DNA of 25,334 nt, taken from Bacillota bacterium (GTDB lineage Bacteria; Bacillota; Clostridia; Oscillospirales; Oscillospiraceae). Shown one piece after another: positions 7,691-14,742 of this stretch (its first letter is position 1; each line of letters begins with the position of its first letter). The notes beneath the pieces are model-generated. The model searched no databases and had not been told where the DNA came from. It saw only the letters and a list, made by a program, of their open reading frames with translations. Made by a program: the position numbers and the translations under genes. The stretch is taken from positions 1 through 25,334 of the forward strand of contig JAJUHD010000011.1 of the NCBI GenBank assembly GCA_029268085.1, read 5' to 3'.

Positions 7691-8337
7691 TAGAAAAGCG
7701 TGTAATCCTTTCTGTAGTCCGTGATGTAGAAATCCGAAAGGGCTTTGATCTCGTCCTGCAATGTTTTATGGGCATCATCGTAAACGCCTGCAACGGGAAA
7801 GCCCGCACGCTTTGCCGTTTTTATGGCGTATAGAGTGTCCTCAAATACGACCGTCTCCGATTTAGGCGTTCCGAGGCATTCCAGCGCCTTTTCAAAAATG
7901 AGCGGGTCTTCCTTGCCAGCGCCGACCGCACCCGTGGTAAATACTTCGGAAAAGTATTCCAGCAGACCGTTTTTCCCCAGCACAAGATCGACAAGATGCC
8001 TGTCGGTTGCAGTAGCAACGGCCATTGGAATACCGCGTTCCTTTAGTCTGTCAAGCAGCAGAAAAATGCCTTCCTTCGGGAAGACCTCGTCGCGGTACAT
8101 TGGCCACAACAGAGAATCCATGCCGGTATAAATCTCTTCGCTTGTCTTTATAAGACCGTATTTCGTCCTGAAATATTCCACCGCTTCCATTAAGGTCAGC
8201 TTCTCTATCTCTTCCTGCTGGTTCTCATTCGGTGTGATCCCGCAAGAAATCAGATAACGCCTGCCGAGGTCTCTCCAAATGAACATGGAATCAATAAGCG
8301 TTCCGTCCATATCAAAAATTGCGCCCGAAATCTTCAT
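7690..8337 (-). CDS. HAD-superfamily phosphatase (beta-phosphoglucomutase-like)
   Basis: A cytosolic haloacid-dehalogenase-type hydrolase; the substrate is unknown. Motif I DMDGT is at residues 9-13, with the nucleophile Asp9 and acid/base Asp11. A helical cap domain follows (about 18-85). Motif II lies in AVATAT, and motif IV in VVFEDTLYAIKTAKRAG. The 215-aa length fits subfamily IA phosphatases and beta-phosphoglucomutase relatives. Its ATG overlaps the thiamine pyrophosphokinase stop by 4 bp (ATGA), so translation is probably coupled. The neighbours, a nucleotidyltransferase and a thiamine kinase, do not fix a substrate; phosphosugar or nucleotide monophosphate are both possible. Confidence 0.9.
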   Translation of the reverse strand: MKISGAIFDMDGTLIDSMFIWRDLGRRYLISCGITPNENQQEEIEKLTLMEAVEYFRTKYGLIKTSEEIYTGMDSLLWPMYRDEVFPKEGIFLLLDRLKERGIPMAVATATDRHLVDLVLGKNGLLEYFSEVFTTGAVGAGKEDPLIFEKALECLGTPKSETVVFEDTLYAIKTAKRAGFPVAGVYDDAHKTLQDEIKALSDFYITDYRKDYTLF

Positions 8338-9020
8338 ACTCTATCCTTTGCTGTTTCATTGTGTGATGAGACCATAAATTCTCTGTATTTTTCAGGTTCA
8401 AAACCGGAAGCGCTCCACATAACCGCGAGCAGTCCATTTTTAACCGATATGCTCGAGGGCACCCCGGTGAACTCGTTGCTCACACCAAGCGGGTAATCGT
8501 TTGTCAGCGTGTAGTCTGTAAGAGGGTATTTAAGTCCGGTAAGCTCAACACCCTCTGCCTTGCTTCCATGGCAGAATACAGAGACTGTGCCTCGCATATC
8601 ACTGTCAAAAGCAATGCCGCTGTTTTTTATGACAGTGCAGACGTATCCGCGCCCGACAAGAAACCCTTTCGCGCCATGATCGGCGATATAGGCGAGCGTC
8701 TGGATATTCGCGTATTCGTGATCTATCCTTCCGCCAAGTCCACCGTAGATGATGAGCGTCTCCGCCCTGCGGCCAAGCGCTTCACGAACAGCGAGCATCA
8801 TATCGGTATCATCCTTCTCGGGCTTGTGCAAAACCACATTGGTACCCTTCGGAGCTTCGCCGAGCGAATCAAAATCTCCGACAATGAGATCGGGTACTAT
8901 CCCTGCTGCGTTAAGCGCCTTCAGTCCGGCATCGGCCGCTATGACAAAGGAGCCATCCGGTATTACGAGCTCTGTGCCGATCATATTCCCCGCTCCGACG
9001 ATATAAAAAAACTTGCTCAT
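8334..9020 (-). CDS. thiN: thiamine pyrophosphokinase
   Basis: Converts thiamine and ATP to thiamine diphosphate and AMP. The 228-aa protein shows the family motifs in order: AADAGL (about residue 29), PDLIVGDFDS (42-51), the acidic DDTDMMLAV (70-78), and GGLGGRIDHEYANI (94-107). A C-terminal beta domain closes the thiamine site. The ATG overlaps the upstream nucleotidyltransferase stop by 4 bp, and its own stop overlaps the downstream HAD gene by 4 bp, so the three genes are translationally linked. In many Bacillota thiN follows rpe and rsgA, so this context is different. No thiamine riboswitch is visible upstream of the operon. Confidence 0.95.
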   Translation of the reverse strand: MSKFFYIVGAGNMIGTELVIPDGSFVIAADAGLKALNAAGIVPDLIVGDFDSLGEAPKGTNVVLHKPEKDDTDMMLAVREALGRRAETLIIYGGLGGRIDHEYANIQTLAYIADHGAKGFLVGRGYVCTVIKNSGIAFDSDMRGTVSVFCHGSKAEGVELTGLKYPLTDYTLTNDYPLGVSNEFTGVPSSISVKNGLLAVMWSASGFEPEKYREFMVSSHNETAKDRV

Positions 9021-9757
9021 TTTAATAAGATTTCTTCTGTCTGGCGGAGCTGCTCAGGCGTATTGACGCCGATTATCTCATAGCCAAGTTCACGGCAGTA
9101 TACGCCTACCCTGCAACCTTTTTCTTTTAAAATGAGCGGTGCGTCCGTCAGGTAATACTCCCCCTGTGCGTTGTTGCTCTTTAGTTCTGAGAGGACACCG
9201 CGCAGAGATGGTGCATCGAAAACATATACGCCTATATTGAGTTCCCTGATTTTCTTTTGCTCGGGTGTGGCGTCTTTATCCTCTACTACGCCGAGGAATT
9301 CTCCGTTTTTGCCGCGAATTATTCGCCCGTATGGAAGATCAAGATCGGAAGTTCCGCTGAGAATTGTGCAGACATTACCGGAAGAAATATGCTCGTCAAT
9401 AAGAGCCTTATAGGTTTCACGCTTTAGGAGCGGCATATCACCATAGCAGACCAAAAGCTGCCCGTTATAGCCATCAAGCCGCGAGAACGCAGCCATGACA
9501 GCATGTCCCGTTCCGAGTTGCTCTTTCTGTTCGGCAAAAATATATTCGGGGAAAGCTTCGGTAACGGTTTCTTTTTTATATCCGACAACTATGACGCAAT
9601 CTTCCTTCGGTATAAAATCGAGCGCGGAAAGAACATGCGCAAGGAGCGGTCTGCCTGCGGCCACTCGCATGACCTTGGGAAGAGTGTTCCCCTCAGTCTG
9701 GAGCCTCGTACCCTTTCCCGCGGCAAGGATGACCGCTTTCATTTTGTTTCTGTCCAT
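9017..9757 (-). CDS. NTP-transferase-domain protein (GlmU N-terminal-like sugar nucleotidyltransferase)
   Basis: Likely joins an NTP to a sugar phosphate, giving NDP-sugar and PPi. The nucleotide-binding signature LAAGKGTRL (residues 11-19) followed by LPKVM (26-30), and GTGHAVMAA near residue 82, are those of the GlmU/RfbA nucleotidyltransferase fold. The catalytic-core text YGDMPLL near residue 109 and the GEYYLTD segment resemble the GlmU uridylyltransferase domain. At 246 aa the left-handed beta-helix acetyltransferase domain of full GlmU is absent, so this is a single-domain enzyme, not complete GlmU. The ATG at 9757 has a G-rich ribosome site (GGGGGT). It follows the exported copper-amine-oxidase-like protein gene by 36 bp and overlaps thiN by 4 bp. 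Confidence 0.85.
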   Translation of the reverse strand: MDRNKMKAVILAAGKGTRLQTEGNTLPKVMRVAAGRPLLAHVLSALDFIPKEDCVIVVGYKKETVTEAFPEYIFAEQKEQLGTGHAVMAAFSRLDGYNGQLLVCYGDMPLLKRETYKALIDEHISSGNVCTILSGTSDLDLPYGRIIRGKNGEFLGVVEDKDATPEQKKIRELNIGVYVFDAPSLRGVLSELKSNNAQGEYYLTDAPLILKEKGCRVGVYCRELGYEIIGVNTPEQLRQTEEILLK

Positions 9758-9793
9758 GAATTACCCCCAAGATTTCTATAGTAAAAGATTCTG

Positions 9794-10876
9794 TCATACC
9801 AGCGTCTCGCGCAGAGGCAAAAGCGTTATGCGGTTTGCGTCGGCGTATTGCAGAACATACGGAATATAGTTGCTCGTATCCGCTGTAATCGGAATAGCAA
9901 CAGAAGCGTAGCCGCTGATGTCTTCAAGCTCCGATGTCACTCCGGATGAATATTTTACGGTTTCTGGAATTCTGATTGCGGGATAAAAATATGCATAACC
10001 GTTGCTATCGGCATAAGCCTTTGCGTTCTTTGCAATCGCTGCAGGAGATGTCATAAGTACCGGTCTGGTCTGAGCCGCTTCAAAAATCAAATCCGCCGTC
10101 TTTTCACACTCGTTCTCCGGCGAAGACACACAGTAAACGCCGATACTGTGTCCTGAGCCGCAGATTTGTCTGATAATATCGGGCGACTTTAAGACTTCAT
10201 CAGCAGTCACAAAGAAGCAGACTTTCGCCGAATAATTATCCAAACTGTCCAGCATTTTGTCGGTCGGAAGGCCTATAAAGCTGAGAGAAACACTTTTGCC
10301 TTTGATCTCATCGCTGGGTACAGGCTGGGACGGCGTCGGCGAAACGGGAGTGACCATACCGTAATACTCATTGTATCGGCTGCGCATCAGGGAATTCGCA
10401 GCGTCGAGGAACTCAGAGTCCGTCAAGACTTCCGCACCGTTTTTAATCCTGACGATGTCACCGTAGCCGTTGCCGCCGATGTAAGAATAATAAAGTCCAA
10501 AATACTGGCAGACCCATGCGACCGGGACATATATCTGTCCGTTTTTATAAGTCGCTGATACGGAATATGTATTATTGTAGCTGTCGTAGCTGTTTCCCGA
10601 GGTTAGCTCGAAGTAAATCTGTTTGCTTGTGTTATAAAGCATCGCCGTCGACTTGGAATCGAAATAATTGTAATATACACCAAATGTTGAAAACACCTTG
10701 GCGGGAACATATACTATACCGCCGGAATAGGACGCCATTGAACCCAGATCAAGCAGGTTGTCGTTTGTGGCAGTAAAGCAAAGCCCTGAATCATCGGCGG
10801 ATGCTGTCTGCAAAAACGGCGTCATAAAAAGTATTACCAACAATACGGCGATTATTTTCTTATATGCCTTATACAT
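9794..10876 (-). CDS. exported protein with copper-amine-oxidase N-terminal-like and degenerate polysaccharide-deacetylase-like regions
   Basis: A secreted protein of unknown activity. The signal peptide is residues 1-28 (basic MYKAYKK, hydrophobic core, TASA cleavage region). Residues about 35-140 form two repeats of the CuAO N-terminal type, recognisable by GIVYVPAKVFSTFGV and GQIYVPVAWVCQYFGL; these are wall-associated modules and do not imply amine oxidase activity. A Pro/Ser linker follows. The rest resembles a NodB fold: SVSLSFIGLPTDKMLDSL, then CFFVTADEV, then IRQICGSGHSIGVYCVS. The metal-binding Asp-Asp and His residues of active deacetylases are missing at these positions, so it is probably a non-catalytic relative. 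The start is the ATG at 10876, preceded by GGGAGG at 4 nt; an in-frame ATG at 10888 contains that ribosome site. A promoter lies at 10934-10962. Confidence 0.75.
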   Translation of the reverse strand: MYKAYKKIIAVLLVILFMTPFLQTASADDSGLCFTATNDNLLDLGSMASYSGGIVYVPAKVFSTFGVYYNYFDSKSTAMLYNTSKQIYFELTSGNSYDSYNNTYSVSATYKNGQIYVPVAWVCQYFGLYYSYIGGNGYGDIVRIKNGAEVLTDSEFLDAANSLMRSRYNEYYGMVTPVSPTPSQPVPSDEIKGKSVSLSFIGLPTDKMLDSLDNYSAKVCFFVTADEVLKSPDIIRQICGSGHSIGVYCVSSPENECEKTADLIFEAAQTRPVLMTSPAAIAKNAKAYADSNGYAYFYPAIRIPETVKYSSGVTSELEDISGYASVAIPITADTSNYIPYVLQYADANRITLLPLRETLV

Positions 10877-10933
10877 GAGTCCTCCCATCAGAAAAATTCC
10901 TGTATAAATAATTGCAATTAATGCGACGAAACT

Positions 10934-10962
10934 ATTTTAGCACAACTTGTCGACGCAAGCAA
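10934..10962 (-). promoter_or_regulatory. promoter of the exported protein-nucleotidyltransferase-thiN-HAD operon
   Basis: TTGCTT (10957-10962) and an extended -10, TGC-TAAAAT (-10 at 10934-10939), on the minus strand with a 17-nt spacer. This gives about 50 nt of leader before the ATG at 10876. Confidence 0.5.
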
Positions 10963-11016
10963 GCAATCGCAAATCGAAAAAAGAAACAATGAATCCTAAA
11001 ATGAGGGAATTAAGTG

Positions 11017-11045
11017 TTGACAAAGTTCGATTTACATTGTACAAT
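11017..11045 (+). promoter_or_regulatory. promoter of the tRNA operon
   Basis: Consensus TTGACA (11017-11022) and TACAAT (11040-11045) with a 17-nt spacer, ending about 15 nt before tRNA-Asp. Confidence 0.8.
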
Positions 11046-11059
11046 AGCAAAGCGCGTAT

Positions 11060-11136
11060 GGCCCAGTAGTTCAGTTGGTTAGAACGCCAGCCTGTCACGC
11101 TGGAGGTCGACGGTTCGAGCCCGTTCTGGGTCGCCA
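11060..11136 (+). tRNA. tRNA-Asp (anticodon GTC)
   Basis: Complete cloverleaf with acceptor GGCCCAG/CTGGGTC, discriminator G and encoded CCA. The anticodon stem CCAGC/GCTGG closes the loop CTGTCAC with anticodon GTC. The T arm contains GGTTCGAGCC. Confidence 0.97.
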
Positions 11137-11141
11137 TATAT

Positions 11142-11217
11142 GCTGTTATAGCTCAGTAGGCAGAGCACATCCTTGGTAAGGATGAGGTCGGCAGTTCGAA
11201 TCTGCCTAACAGCTCCA
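11142..11217 (+). tRNA. tRNA-Thr (anticodon GGT)
   Basis: Acceptor GCTGTTA/TAACAGC, discriminator T and encoded CCA. The anticodon stem CATCC/GGATG closes the loop TTGGTAA with anticodon GGT. The T arm has AGTTCGAATCT. It is 5 nt from tRNA-Asp and shares its transcript. Confidence 0.97.
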
Positions 11218-11221
11218 AAAA

Positions 11222-11260
11222 AAGCCCTGTAGTTTTAACGACTACAGGGTTTCTTTTTTT
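11222..11260 (+). terminator. terminator of the tRNA operon
   Basis: CCCTGTAGT (11225-11233) and ACTACAGGG (11241-11249) pair perfectly, followed by TTTCTTTTTTT. Confidence 0.92.
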
Positions 11261-11283
11261 GCTTTTCATTGCCGGTCAAAAAT

Positions 11284-11312
11284 TAACAACAAAATAATGC
11301 CTTTCATAGTAT
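11284..11312 (+). promoter_or_regulatory. possible mother-cell sporulation promoter of cotJ operon
   Basis: CATAGTAT (11305-11312) resembles the sigma-E -10 consensus CATACAAT. The region about 15 nt upstream is A-rich but a clear -35 is not visible. CotJ operons are known to be sigma-E controlled in Bacillus subtilis. This is a weak motif supported mostly by that context. Confidence 0.3.
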
Positions 11313-11362
11313 GTAATAACGCAAGACACAATTACAGAACAGTAAAGGAGATTTGTGGATAA

Positions 11363-11569
11363 ATGAATGAAGATATAATGCCGGATAAATGCATACCGCA
11401 GGAGACGGTATTGGAAAACGTTAAGCTTGCTCGGGCGTATGTACCTTTTCAAAAGCTGTGCGCTACCTTCAGTCCGGCGGCAGCACTGACAAAGGGCACA
11501 ATCTTCCCGCCTTTATGGGATAATTACAGGAAGGATATGAAAGGACCGAGGGTGTTTGAAGATGACTAG
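11363..11569 (+). CDS. cotJA: spore coat associated protein CotJA
   Basis: A small inner spore-coat protein made in the mother cell with CotJB and CotJC. The 68-aa product carries the family core LARAYVPFQKLCATFSPAAALTKGTIFPPLW. An AAAGGAG ribosome site lies about 12 nt before the ATG. Its last codons overlap the cotJB start by 8 bp. Its presence marks the host as a spore former. Confidence 0.9.
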   Translation: MNEDIMPDKCIPQETVLENVKLARAYVPFQKLCATFSPAAALTKGTIFPPLWDNYRKDMKGPRVFEDD

Positions 11570-11837
11570 AGATGAAATGCTTAAAAGGATTACAGGACTT
11601 GATTTCTATATTATCGACCTGCACCTATATCTGAATACTCATCCTGATGACACGGAAGCAATTGCTCTTTATAACGACTATGTTATTCAGGCAAAGCAGC
11701 TAAGAGAGGAATACAACGAGATGTACGGGATGCTGCTGGCAAATAACAGTACAAGCAAAGAGCCGTGGCAGTGGATCGATAATCCGTGGCCGTGGCAGAA
11801 GAGCTACAATTTCGAACTGATGGAGGAGAACGACTGA
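11562..11837 (+). CDS. cotJB: spore coat protein CotJB
   Basis: The second CotJ coat component, 91 aa. The family pattern is clear: MTRDEMLKRITGLDFYIIDL, then LYLNTHPDDTEAI, a helical middle, and WQWIDNPWPWQ near the C-terminus. The start is the ATG at 11562, which overlaps the end of cotJA; an in-frame TTG 6 nt earlier has no advantage. The stop TGA overlaps the cotJC ATG (TGATG), consistent with coupled translation and a coat subcomplex. Confidence 0.92.
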   Translation: MTRDEMLKRITGLDFYIIDLHLYLNTHPDDTEAIALYNDYVIQAKQLREEYNEMYGMLLANNSTSKEPWQWIDNPWPWQKSYNFELMEEND

Positions 11838-12421
11838 TGTGGATGTATGACAAGAAACTCGAGTATCCGATAAAAATCAAAAAGCCTGACCCCAAACTGG
11901 CTAAACTGATTATAACTCAATACGGCGGACCGGACGGAGAACTCGGCGCCTCTATAAGATACCTCAGTCAGCGTTTTTCAATGATCACACCCCAGGCAAA
12001 AGCTACTCTGAACGATATAGGAACAGAGGAACTCGCCCACCTTGAAATGATCGGAACTATAGTCAGACAGCTTACTCAGGGCATAAGCACAACAGAAATT
12101 GAGGAGAGCGGCTTTGCCCCCTACTACGTCGACCACGACACAGCGGTTTATCCTGTAAGTGCGTCCGGCGTACCTTTTGACGCCTCATGTCTCCAATCAA
12201 AGGGCGATCCTATAACGGACTTATACGAAAACATGGCTGCGGAACAAAAAGCGCGTTCCACATATGAATATCTCATCAGAATGATTGATGACCCTGATGT
12301 ACTCGATCCCCTGAAGTTTCTGCGTGAAAGAGAGATTGTCCACTTTCAGAGATTCGGCGAGGCGCTTCGCATTGTGCAGGATTATTTGGAGGAAAAAAGG
12401 TATTTTACAATCAAGGGCTGA
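11837..12421 (+). CDS. cotJC: spore coat protein CotJC, manganese-catalase family
   Basis: A spore-coat protein of the dimanganese catalase (ferritin-like) family; catalase activity in the coat is plausible but not shown here. The 194-aa four-helix protein has metal-ligand motifs TEELAHLEMIG in the second helix, AAEQKARSTYEYL in the third and REREIVHFQRFGEAL in the fourth, giving the expected Glu/His set. The start is the ATG at 11837, with GGAGG about 10 nt upstream inside cotJB. A longer frame starting at 11786 merely reads cotJB out of phase. A strong terminator follows at 12442-12469. Confidence 0.95.
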   Translation: MWMYDKKLEYPIKIKKPDPKLAKLIITQYGGPDGELGASIRYLSQRFSMITPQAKATLNDIGTEELAHLEMIGTIVRQLTQGISTTEIEESGFAPYYVDHDTAVYPVSASGVPFDASCLQSKGDPITDLYENMAAEQKARSTYEYLIRMIDDPDVLDPLKFLREREIVHFQRFGEALRIVQDYLEEKRYFTIKG

Positions 12422-12441
12422 AAGCTTATTTGCCAAGTATT

Positions 12442-12469
12442 CAAAAAACAGGCCAAGGCCTGTTTTTTG
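12442..12469 (+). terminator. terminator of cotJ operon
   Basis: CAAAAAACAGGCC (12442-12454) and GGCCTGTTTTTTG (12457-12469) form a tight hairpin ending in six T. Confidence 0.85.
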
Positions 12470-12484
12470 TTAAGGGAGCTATAT

Positions 12485-12895
12485 ATGATCAGATATTATA
12501 AACGAAATTTACCTGAGATCCCTGCCGGGTACGAATCAAATGGATTGTACGGAAACCGTACATTTCAAGACCTGAACGGTGTGATAAGCGGCAAAAGCGT
12601 CGTGATTGATAAGGAAAGCCGAAGTATAGACTCAGATATGTGGCCTTATAATTTGTCCGAATATCTGAAAGGATTTATCGGAAAGTCAGTGCGGGTTGAA
12701 TACGTTTTGCCGAATAACAGGTGCTATGAAAAAAGAGGAGTGCTTAAGGTCGCCGGAACGGATTTTATTGGGATCCAGCCCTTTCAGACTAACAGTCTTT
12801 TTTTGCTGGAGCTTAGCTCGATAAAAAGTATTAATATAATTAATTATCAAAATGACTCTCATACTAGGAAGACGCAATTTAGTAAACTAAATTAA
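12485..12895 (+). CDS. small protein of unknown function, possibly spore-related
   Basis: I do not firmly recognise this 136-aa protein. It has no signal peptide or membrane segment. Residues about 55-115 look like a small beta-barrel: LKGFIGKSVRVEYVL, then GVLKVAGTDFIGIQ, then LLELSSIKSINII. That pattern recurs in short Bacillota spore-associated proteins of the DUF2642 type, but the match is by eye only. The start is the ATG at 12485, preceded by AAGGGAG at 7 nt. It begins 15 nt after the cotJ terminator, so read-through from cotJ is possible. It ends at a bidirectional terminator facing the ABC operon. Confidence 0.7.
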   Translation: MIRYYKRNLPEIPAGYESNGLYGNRTFQDLNGVISGKSVVIDKESRSIDSDMWPYNLSEYLKGFIGKSVRVEYVLPNNRCYEKRGVLKVAGTDFIGIQPFQTNSLFLLELSSIKSINIINYQNDSHTRKTQFSKLN

Positions 12896-12922
12896 ACGGA
12901 GAGGACGTTATCCTCTCCGTTT
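12894..12922. terminator. bidirectional terminator between unknown gene and ABC transporter operon
   Basis: AAACGGAGAGGA (12894-12905) and TCCTCTCCGTTT (12911-12922) pair perfectly over 12 bp with a 5-nt loop. T-rich sequence follows on both strands. Confidence 0.88.
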
Positions 12923-12924
12923 CT

Positions 12925-13719
12925 TTATGACAGGAGAACTTCGTCGGTCTCCTCCTGAATTCCGGCGAGCTCCGCAAACTTTTGAAGGAGGTCAGCCTTT
13001 GTAAGTTTTTTCTTTTCATCGCCGGAAATATCAAGGATGATTTTCCCCGCGTTCATCATAATAAGCCTGTTGCCGTGGCGAATGGCATCCGACATGTTGT
13101 GCGTAATCATCATCGTCGTTAAATTATTTTCCGCGACGATCTTATCCGAAAGCTCAAGCACCTTTGCCGCAGTCGCCGGGTCAAGCGCCGCAGTGTGCTC
13201 ATCCAGAAGCAAAAGCTTAGGCTTTCGCAGCGTAGCCATGAGCAGCGTAAGCGCCTGACGCTGACCGCCGGAGAGCAGCCCCACCTTTACGGTCATGCGG
13301 TCCTCAAGCCCTAATCCCAGTATTTTCAGCTCCTCGTGATAACGCTCGCGCTCGGCTTTTGTTACACCCCAGCGGAGATTGCGCTTTTGCCCGCGGCGTA
13401 AGGCCAGGGCGAGATTTTCCTCAATGCCCATATTAGCCGCCGTGCCCATCATCGGATCCTGAAACACCCTGCCTATAAACAGTGCGCGCTTATGCTCCGG
13501 CAGAGAAGTTACGTTTTCGCCGCCGATTGAAATCAAGCCTTCGTCAACGGGCCAGACGCCGGCTATAGCGTTCAGCATTGTAGACTTTCCCGCACCGTTA
13601 CCGCCGATGACCGTGACGAAATCTCCCTCGTTCAGGTGCAGGTCAATGCCGCAAAGCGCCTGCTTTTCATTGACGGTGCCGAGGTTAAAGGTTTTTTTGA
13701 TATTGCACAGATCAAGCAT
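12925..13719 (-). CDS. ABC transporter ATP-binding protein (TrpX/BMP-like uptake system)
   Basis: The ATPase of a nutrient importer, working in pairs on the cytoplasmic face. Walker A GGNGAGKST lies near residue 38, the Q-loop region is VFQDPMMG, the signature LSGGQRQALTLL is followed by Walker B LLLLDEHTAALDP, and the switch His is in ITHNMSDAI. The start is the ATG at 13719, which overlaps the permease stop by 8 bp and follows a G-rich ribosome site; upstream in-frame codons inside the permease gene are not needed. At 264 aa it matches the COG1101-type ATPases that accompany COG4120 permeases and COG2984 binding proteins. Confidence 0.93.
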   Translation of the reverse strand: MLDLCNIKKTFNLGTVNEKQALCGIDLHLNEGDFVTVIGGNGAGKSTMLNAIAGVWPVDEGLISIGGENVTSLPEHKRALFIGRVFQDPMMGTAANMGIEENLALALRRGQKRNLRWGVTKAERERYHEELKILGLGLEDRMTVKVGLLSGGQRQALTLLMATLRKPKLLLLDEHTAALDPATAAKVLELSDKIVAENNLTTMMITHNMSDAIRHGNRLIMMNAGKIILDISGDEKKKLTKADLLQKFAELAGIQEETDEVLLS

Positions 13720-14665
13720 TTTTCTGCGCCCCCCTTTTCCCTGCCAATGCAAACGAATTCTTTGCCTTGTTCCGCAGATAAGGAACAGCAAGGAAAATTG
13801 CGACGATAACGGCTGTCAAAAGCTTAAGTAGGTCGGTCGGCATCCTGAGCCACATAACAAGTCCGATGACGAGATAGTATATCACGCCGCCGATAACAAC
13901 AAAAATAAGCCGAATCGCAAAATTCATGTGCTTAGCTAAGAGAGCATCCCCGAGGACTTCGCCGATTATGACCGCGGCAAGCCCGATGACTATTGCACCC
14001 TGCCCCATCTTGATGTCAGCGAAGCCCTGATACTGCGCCATGAGACCGCCCGAGAGAGCGACGAGTGCGTTCGATATGCAAAGAGCTATAACCTTCATAG
14101 CGTCGATATTAATGCCCTGCGCCTTCGACATATGAGGGTTGCAGCCCGTTGAGCGTATCGCACTCCCCTGCTCCGTGCCGAAATACCAGTACAGCAGCAT
14201 AATGAGCACCGCCCCGAAAGCAAGCGCTGTAACTATTGAGCTTGCAACGTTCCGCAGCGACACGACCAGAGCAAACTTGTTGACGTTAACCGCCTTGTTC
14301 GCTCCGTCCAATATCATCAGGTTCACAGACCAGAGTGAAATCTGCGTAAGAATGCCCGCCAATATTCCCGGAATACCGAGCCGAGTGTGCAGAAGCCCCG
14401 TAACGAGTCCGGCAAGTATTCCCGAAACGACTGCGGCGATAAGCGCAACGGGTGCGGGTACGCCTGCCAAAATCAAAACGACCGTTACGGCGCCGCCTGT
14501 CGCAAACGAGCCGTCGACCGTCAGATCAGCAAAGTCAAGCAGGCGGAAGGTGATGAAAACTCCCAGCGCCATAATGCCCCATATAACTCCCTGAGCGACA
14601 TTACCGGGAAGCGCGATGAGCAGAGTCATCGGGTTCAGGGACGAAAAATATGCCAATATATCCAT
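13712..14665 (-). CDS. ABC transporter permease (COG4120-like)
   Basis: The membrane channel of the importer, 317 aa. Many hydrophobic segments are visible, including LLIALPGNVAQGVIWGIMALGVFITF, a conserved DLTVDGSFATGGAV segment characteristic of this permease family, and a last helix near AVIVAIFLAVPYL. The start is the ATG at 14665 because AAAGGA precedes it by 7 nt; the in-frame extension to 14737 lacks a site and overlaps an intergenic hairpin. The family belongs to the branched-chain amino acid/BMP permease group. The leader peptide upstream of the operon suggests aromatic amino acid transport. Confidence 0.93.
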   Translation of the reverse strand: MDILAYFSSLNPMTLLIALPGNVAQGVIWGIMALGVFITFRLLDFADLTVDGSFATGGAVTVVLILAGVPAPVALIAAVVSGILAGLVTGLLHTRLGIPGILAGILTQISLWSVNLMILDGANKAVNVNKFALVVSLRNVASSIVTALAFGAVLIMLLYWYFGTEQGSAIRSTGCNPHMSKAQGINIDAMKVIALCISNALVALSGGLMAQYQGFADIKMGQGAIVIGLAAVIIGEVLGDALLAKHMNFAIRLIFVVIGGVIYYLVIGLVMWLRMPTDLLKLLTAVIVAIFLAVPYLRNKAKNSFALAGKRGAQKNA

Positions 14666-14696
14666 AGCCGATTCCTTTCGAAGATGAAATGCCGCA

Positions 14697-14722
14697 GCGG
14701 TGCCTTTTAAGTGAGGCACCGC
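14697..14722 (-). other. intercistronic hairpin between binding protein and permease genes
   Basis: GCGGTGCCT (14697-14705) and AGGCACCGC (14714-14722) pair perfectly. No T run follows on the minus strand, so it is more likely an mRNA-stabilising or processing element that favours binding-protein expression than a terminator. Confidence 0.6.
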
Positions 14723-14742
14723 GAACGGTTTTTGCATAAAAC

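Noticed and set aside
10937..11137. Minus-strand ORF covering tRNA-Asp
   Set aside because: It runs through a complete tRNA gene and its promoter, and has no protein features.
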